From: Paraburkholderia caffeinilytica
Lineage (GTDB): Bacteria > Pseudomonadota > Gammaproteobacteria > Burkholderiales > Burkholderiaceae
Reading direction: 5' to 3'
NCBI RefSeq assembly: GCF_003368325.1
Contig: NZ_CP031466.1
Location: forward strand, 2,108,001-2,172,000
Length of the DNA: 64,000 nucleotides
Shown: piece after piece, positions 36,467-45,047 of the stretch
Position numbering within the stretch: the stretch's first letter is position 1
Layout of the letters: every line of letters starts with the position of its first letter
Notes under the pieces: model-generated
The model's input: the letters and a program-made list of their open reading frames with translations, nothing else
What the model was told of the DNA's origin: nothing
Database searches by the model: none
Translations under genes and position numbers: made by a program

Positions 36467-37732
36467 ATGTCCGAAGTGCAACGCAAAACCCATGGCGAGT
36501 TAATCCGAAGCCGTCGACCCGGTCACGGCATGCCCGGCGAGCTCTTTGGCCGCCAGGATGTTTTCGAAACGGACGTCGAGGTCTTTTTCCACAAGCACTG
36601 GATCCTGGCCGGCGTCACGGCGGACGTGCCCGAACCCGGCGATGTGTCGACCGTCGATATCGGCAAGGCGTCCATCATCATCGTGCGCGACGACGATGAG
36701 AATGTCCGCACTTACCGGAACGTCTGCCGCCATCGCGGCGCACGTCTGAAAGAGGCTGGGAAGTCGACGGTCGGCATGCTGGTCTGTCCTTACCATCAGT
36801 GGACGTATGACCTCGACGGAAGCCTGCGCCACGCTGCCCACATGGGCAAGGACTTCGATCCGACCTGCCGGAGCCTGATTCCGGTGCACACGAGGATTGT
36901 CGGAACGCACATTTTCGTCTGCCTCGGTGAGAACCCGCCGGAGGACATCGCGAAGCTGGAAGAAACGATGGCGCCGCGTTTTGCGCCGTACGACCTGAAG
37001 AACACCAGGATTGCCTTCGAGCAGGAAATCATCGAGAACGGCAACTGGAAACTCGTGATGGAAAACAATCGCGAGTGTTACCACTGCCAGGCCACTCATC
37101 CGGAATTGACGGCATCTTTCCTGCCGGAAGACTTCGGCTTCTGTCCTGAGAATCTCAGCGAGGAATCGCTGCGCGCGCTGGACGAGTACAAGGCGCGCAA
37201 CGCAGCATGTCAGGCAAGCTGGGAGCAGGACGGATTTATCAGCGCCAGTGTCGAGTGGCTGGACGAAGATGCGGTCACCCAGTTCAGAACCCAGCAACTC
37301 GTCATCGCCGGCAACGGTGAATCGCAGACCATCGACACCAGGGTCGCCAGCACCAGGCTGTTTGGCAATCTCCAACGGCGCGATCTCGGCGATACGCACC
37401 TCTGGACACACAACTCGTGGACGCATGTCATGAGCGACCACGCGGTGATCAGCTACATCATTCCGCTCGCGCCAGACAAGACGCTGGTGCGCTCGAAGTG
37501 GCTGGTTCACGCAGACGCCGTCGAGGGCGTGGATTACAGGATTTCGGATCTGACCGAAGTGTGGGTTGCAACAAACCTGCAGGATAAACACCTCGTGGAG
37601 ATCACGCACGAAGGCACTCAGGACCCGGCATACTCGCCGGGCTTGTTCTCGCCTTTCACGGAAACCTACGTGGACCAGTTTTCGCGCTGGTATGCAGCCC
37701 GATTGAACGCACACGGCATCCGAGCAGAATGA
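36467..37732 (+). CDS. Rieske non-heme iron oxygenase, GbcA/stachydrine demethylase-like
   Basis: A 421-residue ring-hydroxylating-type oxygenase alpha subunit. The Rieske [2Fe-2S] ligands are Cys 87/His 89 (CRHRG) and Cys 107/His 110 (CPYHQW). The mononuclear iron site is in ENNRECYHCQATHPEL with His 206 and His 211. The sequence follows glycine betaine monooxygenase GbcA: ENGNWKLVMENNRECYHC, NSWTHVMSDHAV, KWLVHADAVEGVDY. It would remove one N-methyl group as formaldehyde, giving the dimethyl product. Electrons come from the translationally coupled reductase. Proline betaine is an alternative substrate. Confidence 0.85.
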   Translation: MSEVQRKTHGELIRSRRPGHGMPGELFGRQDVFETDVEVFFHKHWILAGVTADVPEPGDVSTVDIGKASIIIVRDDDENVRTYRNVCRHRGARLKEAGKSTVGMLVCPYHQWTYDLDGSLRHAAHMGKDFDPTCRSLIPVHTRIVGTHIFVCLGENPPEDIAKLEETMAPRFAPYDLKNTRIAFEQEIIENGNWKLVMENNRECYHCQATHPELTASFLPEDFGFCPENLSEESLRALDEYKARNAACQASWEQDGFISASVEWLDEDAVTQFRTQQLVIAGNGESQTIDTRVASTRLFGNLQRRDLGDTHLWTHNSWTHVMSDHAVISYIIPLAPDKTLVRSKWLVHADAVEGVDYRISDLTEVWVATNLQDKHLVEITHEGTQDPAYSPGLFSPFTETYVDQFSRWYAARLNAHGIRAE

Positions 37733-38904
37733 CGGCCATGAACTCTTCCGAACGAATCCTTGATGCCGGATCCGCTGCCGCTGACAGGCTGTCCAGTCCC
37801 GACACGTGGGAGAGCGGCGGCAGGCTCTGGCCGAGTAGCGAGCGGCAGGCGCTGACGTGCTGCCGCATCGTCAACGAGACGCACGACGTCAAGAGCTTCG
37901 AATTTCGCACGAGCGATGACTTGCCCGTGCGTTTCGAGCCCGGTCAGTTCATGACGGTATCGGCGAATGTGCAAGGACAATCGATCGAACGTTGCTACAC
38001 GATTTCCTCGCCGCCCACGCGTCCCTATCTGCTTTCCATCACGGTAAAGCGGGTTGCGGGAGGGATCATGTCCAACTGGCTTCATGACAACCTGACACCA
38101 GGGAGTCAGCTGAAAGCGTATGGTCCGTCCGGCACGTTCACCCCGACCGTTGCGCCTGCGCCGAAGTCGTTGTATCTGTCAGCGGGGTCGGGCGTGACGC
38201 CGCTGATGTCGATGACACGCGCGAGCATCGATCTCGGGCTCGACCGTGATATCGCGTTCGTCCACAGTGCAAGAACACCCGCCGATATCGTGTTTCGCGA
38301 GGAACTGCAAAGACTCGCGACACTCTCCCCTCGTCTGCGCCTCTTCTTCGTATGCGAGGAAATCGGCGGCGAGAAGAATTGGGCCGGTGCGACGGGCCGA
38401 TTGAGCCTCGAACTCCTGTCGGAATGGCTTCCGGATTACGCAGACCGCGAGGTGTTCACCTGCGGCCCGGCCGGCTACATGCGTGCCATAAGGGATCTGC
38501 TCCGCGAAGGCGGTCACGACCCGGCGCGTTATCACCAGGAGAGTTTCGATATCCCGGCAGGTGCCGCAGCGGTGCCAGCCGCTGCCGCTGCCGCTGCCGC
38601 TGCCCCTACCTCTACCTCGAAAGAGAACGAGGCAGCTCAGGACATCTTCACGGTCAAGCTTGCCCGCTCCGCCAGAGCGTTCACGATGAGCCAGTCGGAA
38701 ACCGTGCTGGCTGCTGCGAAAAAGGCGGGGGTCGCGATTGCCTCCTCCTGCAGTCAGGGTATGTGCGGCACCTGCAAAACCAGGGTACTCGAAGGCACAG
38801 TGGATATGCATCACAACGGCGGGATTCGCGACAGGGACGTCCAGAAGGGCTTCCGCCTTCTATGTTGCAGCCGTCCTACCTCCGATCTGGTGCTGGAACT
38901 CTGA
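37729..38904 (+). CDS. Flavin/[2Fe-2S] ferredoxin reductase, GbcB-like
   Basis: A 391-residue electron-transfer partner whose ATG overlaps the oxygenase stop (ATGA). The FAD domain carries ERCYTISSPP; the NAD(P) domain carries GSGVTPLMSM and FTCGPAGYMRAIRDLL. A C-terminal plant-type ferredoxin domain has the cluster ligands CSQGMCGTCKTR plus the final Cys of LLCCS. An Ala-rich linker followed by TSTS (about residues 280-300), encoded by a GCCGCT run, is longer than usual. Together with the oxygenase this makes a two-component N-demethylase. Confidence 0.88.
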   Translation: MTAMNSSERILDAGSAAADRLSSPDTWESGGRLWPSSERQALTCCRIVNETHDVKSFEFRTSDDLPVRFEPGQFMTVSANVQGQSIERCYTISSPPTRPYLLSITVKRVAGGIMSNWLHDNLTPGSQLKAYGPSGTFTPTVAPAPKSLYLSAGSGVTPLMSMTRASIDLGLDRDIAFVHSARTPADIVFREELQRLATLSPRLRLFFVCEEIGGEKNWAGATGRLSLELLSEWLPDYADREVFTCGPAGYMRAIRDLLREGGHDPARYHQESFDIPAGAAAVPAAAAAAAAAPTSTSKENEAAQDIFTVKLARSARAFTMSQSETVLAAAKKAGVAIASSCSQGMCGTCKTRVLEGTVDMHHNGGIRDRDVQKGFRLLCCSRPTSDLVLEL

Positions 38905-39059
38905 GCGACCATTCGATGAACCGGACAACGCCGGGCGCTGTGTGTTTTTCGGCGACAGCTGCATTCCGGGAAGGCAAGTGCCCTGCCCGATCGCCCGGCA
39001 AACGGAACACGCCGGATTCGAGTTTCATATAAAGCGAGATGATTCCCCGGAGGAATTGC

Positions 39060-40289
39060 ATGTCTGCCGACGAGACGATTGATGCGAGTACTGCCGCCAA
39101 TCTGACGCGGACGAACAACGCGTTGTTCGATGTCAGGACCCACAGGCTCGCCCGGGTGCGGGAACAACTACACAAGAACAACTGCCCCGCGATATTGCTT
39201 TACGACCCGGTGAACATCCGTTACGCAACGGACACATCGAACATGCAAATCTGGACAGGACGCAATCCGTCGCGATATGTGATGGTATTTGCCGACGGCC
39301 GCGTCATCGCGTGGGAGTTTCACAGTTGCGAGCATGTGTGGGATGGCCTGAATCTGGACCTCGAGATGCGCAGTGCTGTCGGTTGGACCTTCTTCAGCGC
39401 GGGCACCGAAGCCGGGCGCCGCGCTGACGTGTGGGGGGCGGAGATAGCCGATGCGCTGGGCAGGCGTGCACCGAACGAGCGCCGTCTGGCGGTCGACCGG
39501 CTCGACCCCATCGGCGCCGCCTGTCTGATCAGGAACGGCCTGACCCTTCTGGACGGACAGGCCATGATGGAGATGGCCCGGACGGTTAAGTCATCAGGCG
39601 AGCTCGTGCTGATCAACGAGTCCCTGCGCGCCTGCGAGAAAGGGATTGAGCGGATGCATCGCGAGCTTCGGCCGGGCATGACCGAACAGGATCTCTGGGC
39701 CAACCTTCACCACGAAAATATCCGGCACGGCGGCGAGTGGATTGAAACCCGCCTTCTCGCCTCGGGGGACCGGACCAATCCATGGATGCATGAATGCTCC
39801 TCGCGGGTTCTGCAGCGCGGCGAGTTGTTAGCGTTCGATACGGATATGGTCGGGCCGAATGGCTACTGCTCGGATATCTCCCGGACATGGACGGTAGGCC
39901 ATACCCGGCCCTCCGACGAGCAGCGCAAGCTTTATGAGGCAGCCTATTCACAAGTCCATTTCAACATGGACCTGTTGCGCCCAGGCATGACATTCCGCGA
40001 ATTCTCGGAAAAGGCCTGGAAGATACCGGAGCCATATCTGAAGAACAGATATAGCTGCGTGGCGCACGGCATCGGCATGGTCGACGAATATCCGTCCATT
40101 GCGCACCAGGTTGATTGGGAAAGCGCGGGTTATGACGGTCGGTTCGAAACCGGCATGACGCTTTGCGTCGAGAGCTACATCGGCGCGGAAGGAGGCAGCC
40201 AGGGCGTGAAACTCGAGCAGCAGGTGGTGCTCACCGAGTGCGATTGCGTGCCGCTCACCTTGTGCAGCTTTGAAACCCGCTGGCTGTGA
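39060..40289 (+). CDS. M24-fold metalloprotein closely resembling DMSP lyase DddP
   Basis: A 409-residue member of the creatinase/aminopeptidase P fold. It matches the DddP family rather than prolidases: DPVNIRYATDTSNMQIW at 49-65, then ENIRHGGEWIETRLLASGDRTNPW at 219-242, FDTDMVGPNGYCSDISRTW at 259-277 and HGIGMVDEY at 336-344. All expected metal ligands appear kept (Asp 260, 262, 272, His 336, Glu 371, 386), as is the Asp at 342 in the proposed catalytic position. DddP cleaves dimethylsulfoniopropionate to DMS and acrylate. GGAGG lies before ATG 39060. It follows the betaine demethylase genes by 155 bases. Activity on another osmolyte or loss of lyase activity is possible. Confidence 0.75.
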   Translation: MSADETIDASTAANLTRTNNALFDVRTHRLARVREQLHKNNCPAILLYDPVNIRYATDTSNMQIWTGRNPSRYVMVFADGRVIAWEFHSCEHVWDGLNLDLEMRSAVGWTFFSAGTEAGRRADVWGAEIADALGRRAPNERRLAVDRLDPIGAACLIRNGLTLLDGQAMMEMARTVKSSGELVLINESLRACEKGIERMHRELRPGMTEQDLWANLHHENIRHGGEWIETRLLASGDRTNPWMHECSSRVLQRGELLAFDTDMVGPNGYCSDISRTWTVGHTRPSDEQRKLYEAAYSQVHFNMDLLRPGMTFREFSEKAWKIPEPYLKNRYSCVAHGIGMVDEYPSIAHQVDWESAGYDGRFETGMTLCVESYIGAEGGSQGVKLEQQVVLTECDCVPLTLCSFETRWL

Positions 40290-40441
40290 GGCCGGCGCGA
40301 CGAAGGGTTCGCCCTGGTACGCGCCAAGGCCGGCTGCAAGATGCCCAACGCCGATGACTAACATATTGAAAATCAATTAAATAAACGCCGCCAACGGTCG
40401 ATAACAAGTTCAGCCGCTTCCCTTTTGCGGTTGGACTTAAC

Positions 40442-42511
40442 ATGCAGAGCTCATACAATTTTTGGCTGGTTGCAATCTCGTTCGCCGTCGCGGCGCTGGC
40501 GTCATATACAGCGCTCGATTTGACGGGCCGTATCTTCCTGCTGGCGTCGGCACGTCAGCGGCACGCGTGGCGCCTCGGCGGCGCCGCGGCACTCGGTGTC
40601 GGCATCTGGTCGATGCACTTCGTCGCCATGCTCGCCTTCTCGCTGCCGATTCCGCTCGGCTACGATTTCTCGACGACCGCTTATTCGCTTGGGCTCGCGA
40701 TCGGCGCGTCGTATCTGGCGCTGATCGTGACGACCCAGGCGCGGCTCACGCCACTGCGGCTCATCGCCGGTGGCGTGCTGATGGGCTTCGGCATTGCCGG
40801 CATGCACTACACGGGCATGGCGGCGATGCAAATGGAGCCGGGCATCCACTATCAGCCGGCCTGGTTCGCCGCTTCGCTGGCGATCGCGATCGGCGCATCG
40901 ACCGCCGCGCTGTGGATGGCGCGCGCACTCAGCAACGACGGCGAACACCACGTGTTGCGCAAACGTTTCATCGCGGCGCTGGTCATGGGCGTCGCGATCA
41001 GCGGCATGCATTACGCCGGCATGGCGGCCGCCGAGTTTCCGGCCGGCGCCGTGTGCGGCGCGGCCAAGGGCGTGAATGCCGCGTGGCTCGCGACTTCGGT
41101 GATCCTGTTCACGTTTGCGATTCTGATCGTCACGCTGATCCTGTCGCGGTTCGATGCGCGCACCAGCTTTCTGGTCAGCGCGGTGTCGAAACTGAACGGT
41201 CAGATCGTGCGGCTCGCCACGCTCGACACGCTGACGGGCCTGCCCAACCGCAGCACACTCACCGAACGCATCGACCGCGCCATCCATAGCGCGCGCCGGC
41301 GGCGCTCGCTGTTCGCCATCCTGTTCATGGATCTCGACGGCTTCAAGACCATCAACGATTCGCTCGGCCACTCGGCCGGCGACGAAGTACTGTCCGCATT
41401 CGCGCAGCGTCTTCTGCAGTGTGTGCGTGCGAGCGACACGGTCGCGCGTCTCGGCGGCGACGAATTCGTCGTGCTGTCCGAGAACCTGGCTTCACGCGAA
41501 GACGCCGGCACGATGGCCGAAGACGTGCTCGACCGGATGCGCCAGGGCGTATGGGCCGATTCGCAGCCGCTGCAGGTGATGCCGAGCATCGGCATCGCGC
41601 TCTTTCCCTACGACGGCGATACCGTCGAGACGCTGCTCAAACATGCCGACGCGGCCATGTACGAAGCCAAGCGCGCAGGCCGCGGCACCTATCGCTTCTT
41701 CGAACAAAGCATGAAAGAAGCCGCAATGCGCACGCTGCAGATTCAAAGCGCGCTGCACGAAGCGCTCACCACCGGCCATTTCTCGCTGCACTTCCAGCCG
41801 AAATTCCACGGCAGCGGCGACTCGCTGGCGGGTGCCGAAGCGCTGATCCGCCTGCACCATCCGCAGCTCGGCACGCTGACGCCGCTCGAGTTCATTCCGA
41901 TTGCCGAGCGCTCGGGCCAGATCGTACAGATCGGCTACTGGGTCCTGCGCGAGACGTGCCGGCAGATTCGCCGCTGGGTGGAGCAAGGCCTGCCGTTGAT
42001 GAAGGTGGCGATCAACCTGTCGCCGCGTCAGTTGTCGCAACCGAACCTGGTCGCGACGATGCTCGATATCGTGCAAGCCGAAGGCGTGCAATGCGCGCAG
42101 ATCATGTTCGAAATCACCGAAACCGTCGCGATGCAGGACGCGCCGAAAACCATCGAAATGATCCGCGAGTTCCAGGCAAGCGGCTTTGAGATCGCCATCG
42201 ACGATTTCGGCACCGGCTATTCCAGCCTCGCCTATCTGCAACGCTTTCGCGTCAAGCAATTGAAGATCGACCGCTTCTTCACCAACGGCCTCGACGAGCA
42301 CGGACCGGAAGGCAGTGCGATCGTTTCCGCGATCATCGCGCTCGCGCATTCGCTGGACATGGACGTGGTGGCCGAAGGGGTCGAAACCGAATCGCAGCTC
42401 GGCAAGCTCAAGTCGATGATGTGCGACGAGATGCAGGGCTTCCTGCTAGGCAAGCCGCTCACCGCCGACGACTTCGGCGAGATGCTGCGTGCAAGAACGG
42501 TGACGGCATGA
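40442..42511 (+). CDS. MHYT-GGDEF-EAL cyclic-di-GMP enzyme
   Basis: A 689-residue inner-membrane protein. An MHYT sensor of about seven helices spans 5-235, with repeated MHFV (59), MHYT (121) and MHYA (189) motifs thought to bind copper and sense O2, CO or NO. It is followed by a GGDEF domain (RLGGDEF, intact at 338-342) and an EAL domain (EAL at 466-468, plus a later DDFGTGYSSLAYL). Both catalytic signatures are intact, so synthesis, hydrolysis or both are possible. The gene is preceded by a 152-base gap and followed by a membrane protein gene on the same strand. Confidence 0.92.
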   Translation: MQSSYNFWLVAISFAVAALASYTALDLTGRIFLLASARQRHAWRLGGAAALGVGIWSMHFVAMLAFSLPIPLGYDFSTTAYSLGLAIGASYLALIVTTQARLTPLRLIAGGVLMGFGIAGMHYTGMAAMQMEPGIHYQPAWFAASLAIAIGASTAALWMARALSNDGEHHVLRKRFIAALVMGVAISGMHYAGMAAAEFPAGAVCGAAKGVNAAWLATSVILFTFAILIVTLILSRFDARTSFLVSAVSKLNGQIVRLATLDTLTGLPNRSTLTERIDRAIHSARRRRSLFAILFMDLDGFKTINDSLGHSAGDEVLSAFAQRLLQCVRASDTVARLGGDEFVVLSENLASREDAGTMAEDVLDRMRQGVWADSQPLQVMPSIGIALFPYDGDTVETLLKHADAAMYEAKRAGRGTYRFFEQSMKEAAMRTLQIQSALHEALTTGHFSLHFQPKFHGSGDSLAGAEALIRLHHPQLGTLTPLEFIPIAERSGQIVQIGYWVLRETCRQIRRWVEQGLPLMKVAINLSPRQLSQPNLVATMLDIVQAEGVQCAQIMFEITETVAMQDAPKTIEMIREFQASGFEIAIDDFGTGYSSLAYLQRFRVKQLKIDRFFTNGLDEHGPEGSAIVSAIIALAHSLDMDVVAEGVETESQLGKLKSMMCDEMQGFLLGKPLTADDFGEMLRARTVTA

Positions 42512-42633
42512 GCATGCGGATCGGTTTGAAATGCGCGGACCTTTGCGACGCGGTTCGCTCATCGCGGCGCGTCCGCTGCGCAGCCTCGTTTTACCGATAA
42601 GCAGGAACAGACAGATTGGCTGCAGGAGACTTC

Positions 42634-43440
42634 ATGAAAATTGACGTAGCGACGTTCCAGACGGTGTGGCTAATCACGTTTCTGTGCAGCGCCTTCATCA
42701 CGACAGCACTTTCGCGTATGTTTGCGCAGGTCAGCGCCTTCCGCTTCTGGTCCGTCGGCTTTTATCTGCTTGCCGCTGCCACGGCATGCTTCGCGTTGCA
42801 CAAGATCTGGCAAAGCGATCTGCTGTTGCTGGCCACCGCGACGCTGGCGTTGCAGAGCCGCATTCTGATCTGGTCGGGCACGCGCGATCTGTTCGGCGCA
42901 TCGGCACCGTGGCGCGCCGGCCTCGTCGTCACAGCCGTGTTCTGCGTGCTGTACGGGAGCGTGCTGGCATGGAACGCGCCGCTGGTGGTCCGCGCCGGCT
43001 TGCTGGCGCTGTTCTTTGCGCCGTGCCGCGCGGCAACGCTGTATGAAGTGGTCCGCCGGCGCCGTCCGCAACTCGGGCCGGCGCGCATGCTGGTCGCCGT
43101 GGGCAGCGGCATCGCGACGCTCAATGCCGTCGTGCCGCTCGTGCTCGTGCTGCTCGACCGCTCCAACATGACGCTGCTGTACGGCAATCCTCGCACCACC
43201 TCGGCGCTTTACGCCGTCGTGTTTGCAGGCGATCTGCTGCTGACCATCGGCCTGATCGTGCTGGCCTTGCACCATCTGATCGTCGAACGCGACATGCTCG
43301 CCACGCTCGACCGCGGCGCGCATGAGCTTCTCGCCGGGTCACGGGACATGCGCGGGCCGCGCGAGTCGCGGTCGCCGCGCTGCGATGCGCTCGGCCACGA
43401 CACGTCCGCGCAATGCCAGACGCTGCCGGGGCCGGTTTGA
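42634..43440 (+). CDS. Uncharacterised membrane protein
   Basis: A 268-residue protein with about six or seven hydrophobic helices and a short polar C-terminus that is arginine-rich (DMRGPRESRSPRCDALG). Its layout resembles the N-terminal membrane part of some diguanylate cyclases, but no GGDEF domain follows, so a truncated relative or a partner of the upstream MHYT protein is possible. AGGAG precedes ATG 42634. The gene ends 12 bases before an octanucleotide tandem repeat. Confidence 0.7.
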   Translation: MKIDVATFQTVWLITFLCSAFITTALSRMFAQVSAFRFWSVGFYLLAAATACFALHKIWQSDLLLLATATLALQSRILIWSGTRDLFGASAPWRAGLVVTAVFCVLYGSVLAWNAPLVVRAGLLALFFAPCRAATLYEVVRRRRPQLGPARMLVAVGSGIATLNAVVPLVLVLLDRSNMTLLYGNPRTTSALYAVVFAGDLLLTIGLIVLALHHLIVERDMLATLDRGAHELLAGSRDMRGPRESRSPRCDALGHDTSAQCQTLPGPV

Positions 43441-43452
43441 CGCAAAGCGCGG

Positions 43453-43596
43453 GCGGTTATCGGCTTATCGGCTTATCGGCTTATCGGCTTATCGGCTTAT
43501 CCGCTTATCCGCTTATCCGCTTATCCGCTTATCCGCTTATCCGCTTATCGGCTTGGCCGCTTGGCCCCTTAGCCGCTTGACCGGCTAGCCGTTTAG
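43453..43596 (+). repeat. Octanucleotide tandem repeat, 18 units
   Basis: Five perfect CGGCTTAT units (43461-43500) are followed by six perfect CCGCTTAT units (43501-43548). One diverged unit precedes them and six (CGGCTTGG, CCGCTTGG, CCCCTTAG and similar) follow. The array lies in the 272-base gap between the membrane protein and dapA. The block structure indicates recent slippage or duplication. Confidence 0.93.
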
Positions 43597-43712
43597 CCGG
43601 CCTTGCACGTCTCGCGTGCGGAGCCGGCCAACGACACGAGAATCGGCGCCGCCTGCGCGGCATCGCGCCTGGTGAGCTTGCCGTCCACCGAGGCGCCGCA
43701 ATCCATCCGCAC

Positions 43713-44639
43713 TCAAGCTGGCAATTCCGCCGCGCGCACCGCTATCCGATCAAGCCCGTCCAGTTCCCTGAGCCGCGCGACCAGCGCATCGCCGGCGCGC
43801 GTCATCGGCATGCGCAACTCGTCGCGTATCAGACCTTGCGCGGCGAGCAAGGCCTTCACCGGCGCCGGATTCGGTTCGGCGAACAGCGCCTGGATCAGCG
43901 GCGCGAGTTCATGAAAAATACGCCGTCCTTCGTCGAGCCGGCCCGCCGACAACGCACGATACAGCGCGACGAACCGCTCCGGCCGCACGTGCGCCGAGGC
44001 CGCGATCGCTCCGCTTCCACCGAGGCACAACGTGTTGAAGATCGCGATGTCCTCGCCGGTCAGCACCTGCAAGCGGCCGTCGCGAATCAGCGCGAGTGTG
44101 GTGTCGAGCGAACCGGCGCAATCCTTCACGGCCTGAATCCGCGGATGCGCGGCAAGCGTCAGGAGCGTGTCGAGTTCGAGCCGCACACCGGTTCGATAAG
44201 GAATGTCGTACAGCACGACGGGCTTGTCGCTCGCATCGGCAAGCGTCATGAAGTGCCCGACGATGCCCGCTTGCGAAGGCCGGATGTAGTACGGCGCGGC
44301 CATCAGCACACCGGCGATCGGCAGCGCGTTCAGTTGCTCGATGCGCTCCTTCATGCTCGCCGTGTGATTGCCCGACACGCCGACCAGCACCGGCAGCGCT
44401 TGTGCGTCAGCGCCGCGAGCGGCGGCGTGCGCTCGCGCTTCGTCGAGAATCGTCGCCAGCACGGCGTCCTGTTCGGCGGCGTCGAGCGCGGCCGGCTCGC
44501 CGGTCGTGCCGAGCGCGACCACCCCGGCAATGCCCGCGTCGGCATAGCGGCGCACCAGCGCGCGCAGCGCGGCGTGATCCACCTCGCCATCGGCGAAAGG
44601 TGTGATGAGCGGAACCCAGATACCCGAAAAAATAGACAT
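43713..44639 (-). CDS. dapA: 4-hydroxy-tetrahydrodipicolinate synthase family protein
   Basis: A 308-residue class I aldolase-fold enzyme. GTTGE lies at 44-48, Tyr 144 in VVLYDIPYRTG and Schiff-base Lys 172 in IQAVKDCAGS. This matches DapA, which condenses pyruvate and aspartate semialdehyde in lysine synthesis, although catabolic relatives are common in this genus. The start at 44639 follows GAGG; the frame is open to 44963 without support. It is divergent from the ATCase gene, 408 bases away. Confidence 0.8.
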   Translation of the reverse strand: MSIFSGIWVPLITPFADGEVDHAALRALVRRYADAGIAGVVALGTTGEPAALDAAEQDAVLATILDEARAHAAARGADAQALPVLVGVSGNHTASMKERIEQLNALPIAGVLMAAPYYIRPSQAGIVGHFMTLADASDKPVVLYDIPYRTGVRLELDTLLTLAAHPRIQAVKDCAGSLDTTLALIRDGRLQVLTGEDIAIFNTLCLGGSGAIAASAHVRPERFVALYRALSAGRLDEGRRIFHELAPLIQALFAEPNPAPVKALLAAQGLIRDELRMPMTRAGDALVARLRELDGLDRIAVRAAELPA

Positions 44640-44724
44640 GTCTTTACCTCGATGACGACCGTATCGATTCCAGTCAGCAGTGCGAGGGGGAAAAACAGGG
44701 AATGCCGCAGGCGGGCGTTGACCG

Positions 44725-44754
44725 GCTGTTCCGTCGCACATCTGACGGAACAGC
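44725..44754. repeat. 11-bp inverted repeat in divergent region
   Basis: GCTGTTCCGTC and GACGGAACAGC are separated by 8 bases. It lies about 85 bases upstream of dapA. It could be an operator or the end of a short unannotated transcript. Confidence 0.5.
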
Positions 44755-44969
44755 GTGCTCCGGTCAGATGAGCGGCTGTTTTTTGGCTTTGGCGCTAGCG
44801 CTCGGGAACCCCGCGCGCGCGGCCACGACGCTCGCGAAAGCGAGACGTGCGATGGTTGACGGACGGAGTCGGAGCGTTGGGCCGGAATGCATGAGACGCA
44901 GTGTAACCGCGTCCGGCGCGAGTTGGCAAAGCGGATCGGCAAACGGGTTTGCCAAACTCGCAAAACTGC

Positions 44970-44997
44970 TTGACTTCTGCGACAGGGAAACTAATAT
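44970..44997 (+). promoter_or_regulatory. Sigma-70 promoter of HTH-ATCase gene
   Basis: TTGACT and TAATAT with a 16-base spacer, about 50 bases before ATG 45048. It is close to consensus in both boxes. Confidence 0.7.
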
Positions 44998-45047
44998 ACG
45001 CACCGCGTACATAACCGGTACACAACCCATACCCGACAGGTGCCCGC

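Larger units (their letters stand above)
44640..45047. other. Divergent promoter region dapA / ATCase
   Basis: No gene is supported. The region holds an 11-bp perfect inverted repeat (44725-44754), a T-run at about 44774, and a good promoter for the ATCase gene (44970-44997). Confidence 0.6.

Noticed and set aside
43453..43596. Octamer array as DnaA boxes or plasmid iterons
   Set aside because: The units contain TTATCC but not the full DnaA box, and no replication gene is nearby. Slippage is the simpler explanation.
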